A stretch of DNA of 64,000 bases. It comes from Hygrocybe punicea. Its lineage: Eukaryota; Basidiomycota; Agaricomycetes; Agaricales; Hygrophoraceae. The stretch spans positions 372,001 to 436,000 of the forward strand of contig OY744466.1 of NCBI GenBank assembly GCA_963556145.1, in the 5' to 3' direction. Positions 63,601-64,000 of the stretch are shown here, piece after piece. Position 1 is the first letter of the stretch. The number at the start of each line of letters is the position of its first letter. The notes beneath the pieces were generated by a model. It was not told the origin of the DNA. It saw only the letters and a program-made list of their open reading frames with translations, and searched no databases. The position numbers and the translations under genes are program-made.

Positions 63601-63983
63601 GTTCTCCTTGACGTTCTGGAGATAGCACCTGTCATTGCACGTTTATCAGGTTTTTTTTGGGATTTCGGTGCTGTTTTCTTTTGTTTGATGATTTTTTTGG
63701 ACTGAGCGGGGGCCATGATGAGGGGATTGTGAGGGTGGTGGCTTCTATTTTTTTGTAATTAAATGAATGAACTCCGTTGGATGTTTGTATCAAATTAACG
63801 GAGTTGATTTGAATTTGGAATTGAAGTCTGGCCACTATAATTGAAGTCCGGCCACTATTAGTGACGGGTACAAGTGACGGGTACAGGTAATTGCACGGGT
63901 ACAAATTGCTGTACCCGTACCCGCACCTGTGGCTGTACCCGTGGCAAAACCCGCGGGTTTACCCATACCCGTGCAATACACTA
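60612..63983 (-). mobile_element. Complete hAT transposon (3372 bp)
   Basis: Perfect 8-bp target duplication TCTACATA (60604-60611 and 63984-63991). Ends TAGTGTATTGCACGGGTA on both sides (right end on the complement). Subterminal regions are dense in GGGTA/ACCCGT motifs (60625-60770 and 63860-63975). An unfilled relative of the site, CAGTATCTACATAGCTAA, is at 50230-50247. It encodes one transposase without visible defects and shares ends with MITEs at 51179 and 19671. Confidence 0.93.
60786..63716 (-). CDS. hAT transposase (8 exons, 851 aa)
   Basis: Exons on minus: 63716-63440, 63386-63014, 62953-62563, 62512-62123, 62072-61803, 61750-61325, 61267-61081, 61027-60786. The sum is 2556 nt, in frame through seven GT..AG introns of about 50-60 bp. 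The first 92 residues are basic then acidic, probably nuclear targeting and linker. A BED-type zinc finger follows (C126, C131, H156, C160 in HCLAAMCKHK and MRKHAKKC). The RNase H-like core has NFATDAWTSPNHK (first Asp) and ITCDNASPND (second Asp, near 354), with insertion domain and RTRWNSTYDLL. The hAT dimerisation region ends the protein (VLMWWYKHKTTFPCLSRMAL, DVEHVFSQGRILLS). An acidic tail EEDSEEEELP follows. It cuts and pastes DNA at its TAGTGTATTG ends. Nothing looks broken. Confidence 0.92.
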
Positions 63984-64000
63984 TCTACATAGAATGAGTT

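Overview
The window looks like a transposon-rich stretch of a basidiomycete genome, probably an agaricomycete. The few complete host genes are cut by many spliceosomal introns, mostly 50-75 bp, with GT..AG borders. The protein families (AAA+ ATPase with long N-terminal region, FNX/VBA-type MFS carrier, SET-domain fragment, P-loop pseudogene, hAT and Tc1/mariner transposases with introns, chromovirus) are typical of that group. I saw no rRNA, tRNA, CRISPR array or bacterial feature.

Layout. (1) 1-5930: a non-autonomous LTR retrotransposon (element B) with 1650-bp LTRs, its left LTR cut by the window edge. (2) 5931-11640: a decayed LINE whose 5' part is inverted. It is interrupted at 7001-9808 by a non-autonomous hAT element, which holds a mariner-like element with two large palindromes. 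(3) 11640-28735: old sequence with a zinc-binding pseudogene, a P-loop NTPase pseudogene broken by a hAT element (19249-21210), copia remnants, tandem repeats and a fold-back element. (4) 28797-35920: a full-length Ty3 chromovirus (element A) with 562-bp LTRs, a 5-bp target duplication, intact gag and pol, and an ASCH-like domain at the end of pol. (5) 37133-42934: the host gene island, with a SET-domain remnant, an intact seven-exon AAA+ ATPase and an intact nine-exon MFS transporter. (6) 43319-47744: tandem repeats and a copia remnant split by a solo LTR of the element B family. (7) 47777-54700: a large decayed gene or two, broken by a hAT element (48717-50964) and a small MITE (51179-51498). 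(8) 55701-60533: a Tc1/mariner element with a broken transposase on + and an apparently intact accessory gene on -, with two nested hAT derivatives inside. (9) 60612-63983: a complete hAT element whose eight-exon transposase reads through without a stop.

How the parts relate. Elements A and B share LTR tips, polypurine-tract region and primer-binding layout. In each the primer site is complementary to 11 nt inside its own LTR, and the two differ by a compensated base change. This points to Tf1-type self-priming and to B being moved by A-like proteins. The complete hAT at 60612 shares ends with MITEs at 51179 and 19671, so it is their likely driver. The mariner at 55701 resembles the ends of the element at 7537. 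Old copies show premature stops that are mostly TGA where CGA is expected, as CpG deamination would give, whereas element A, the hAT at 60612 and the host genes keep open frames.
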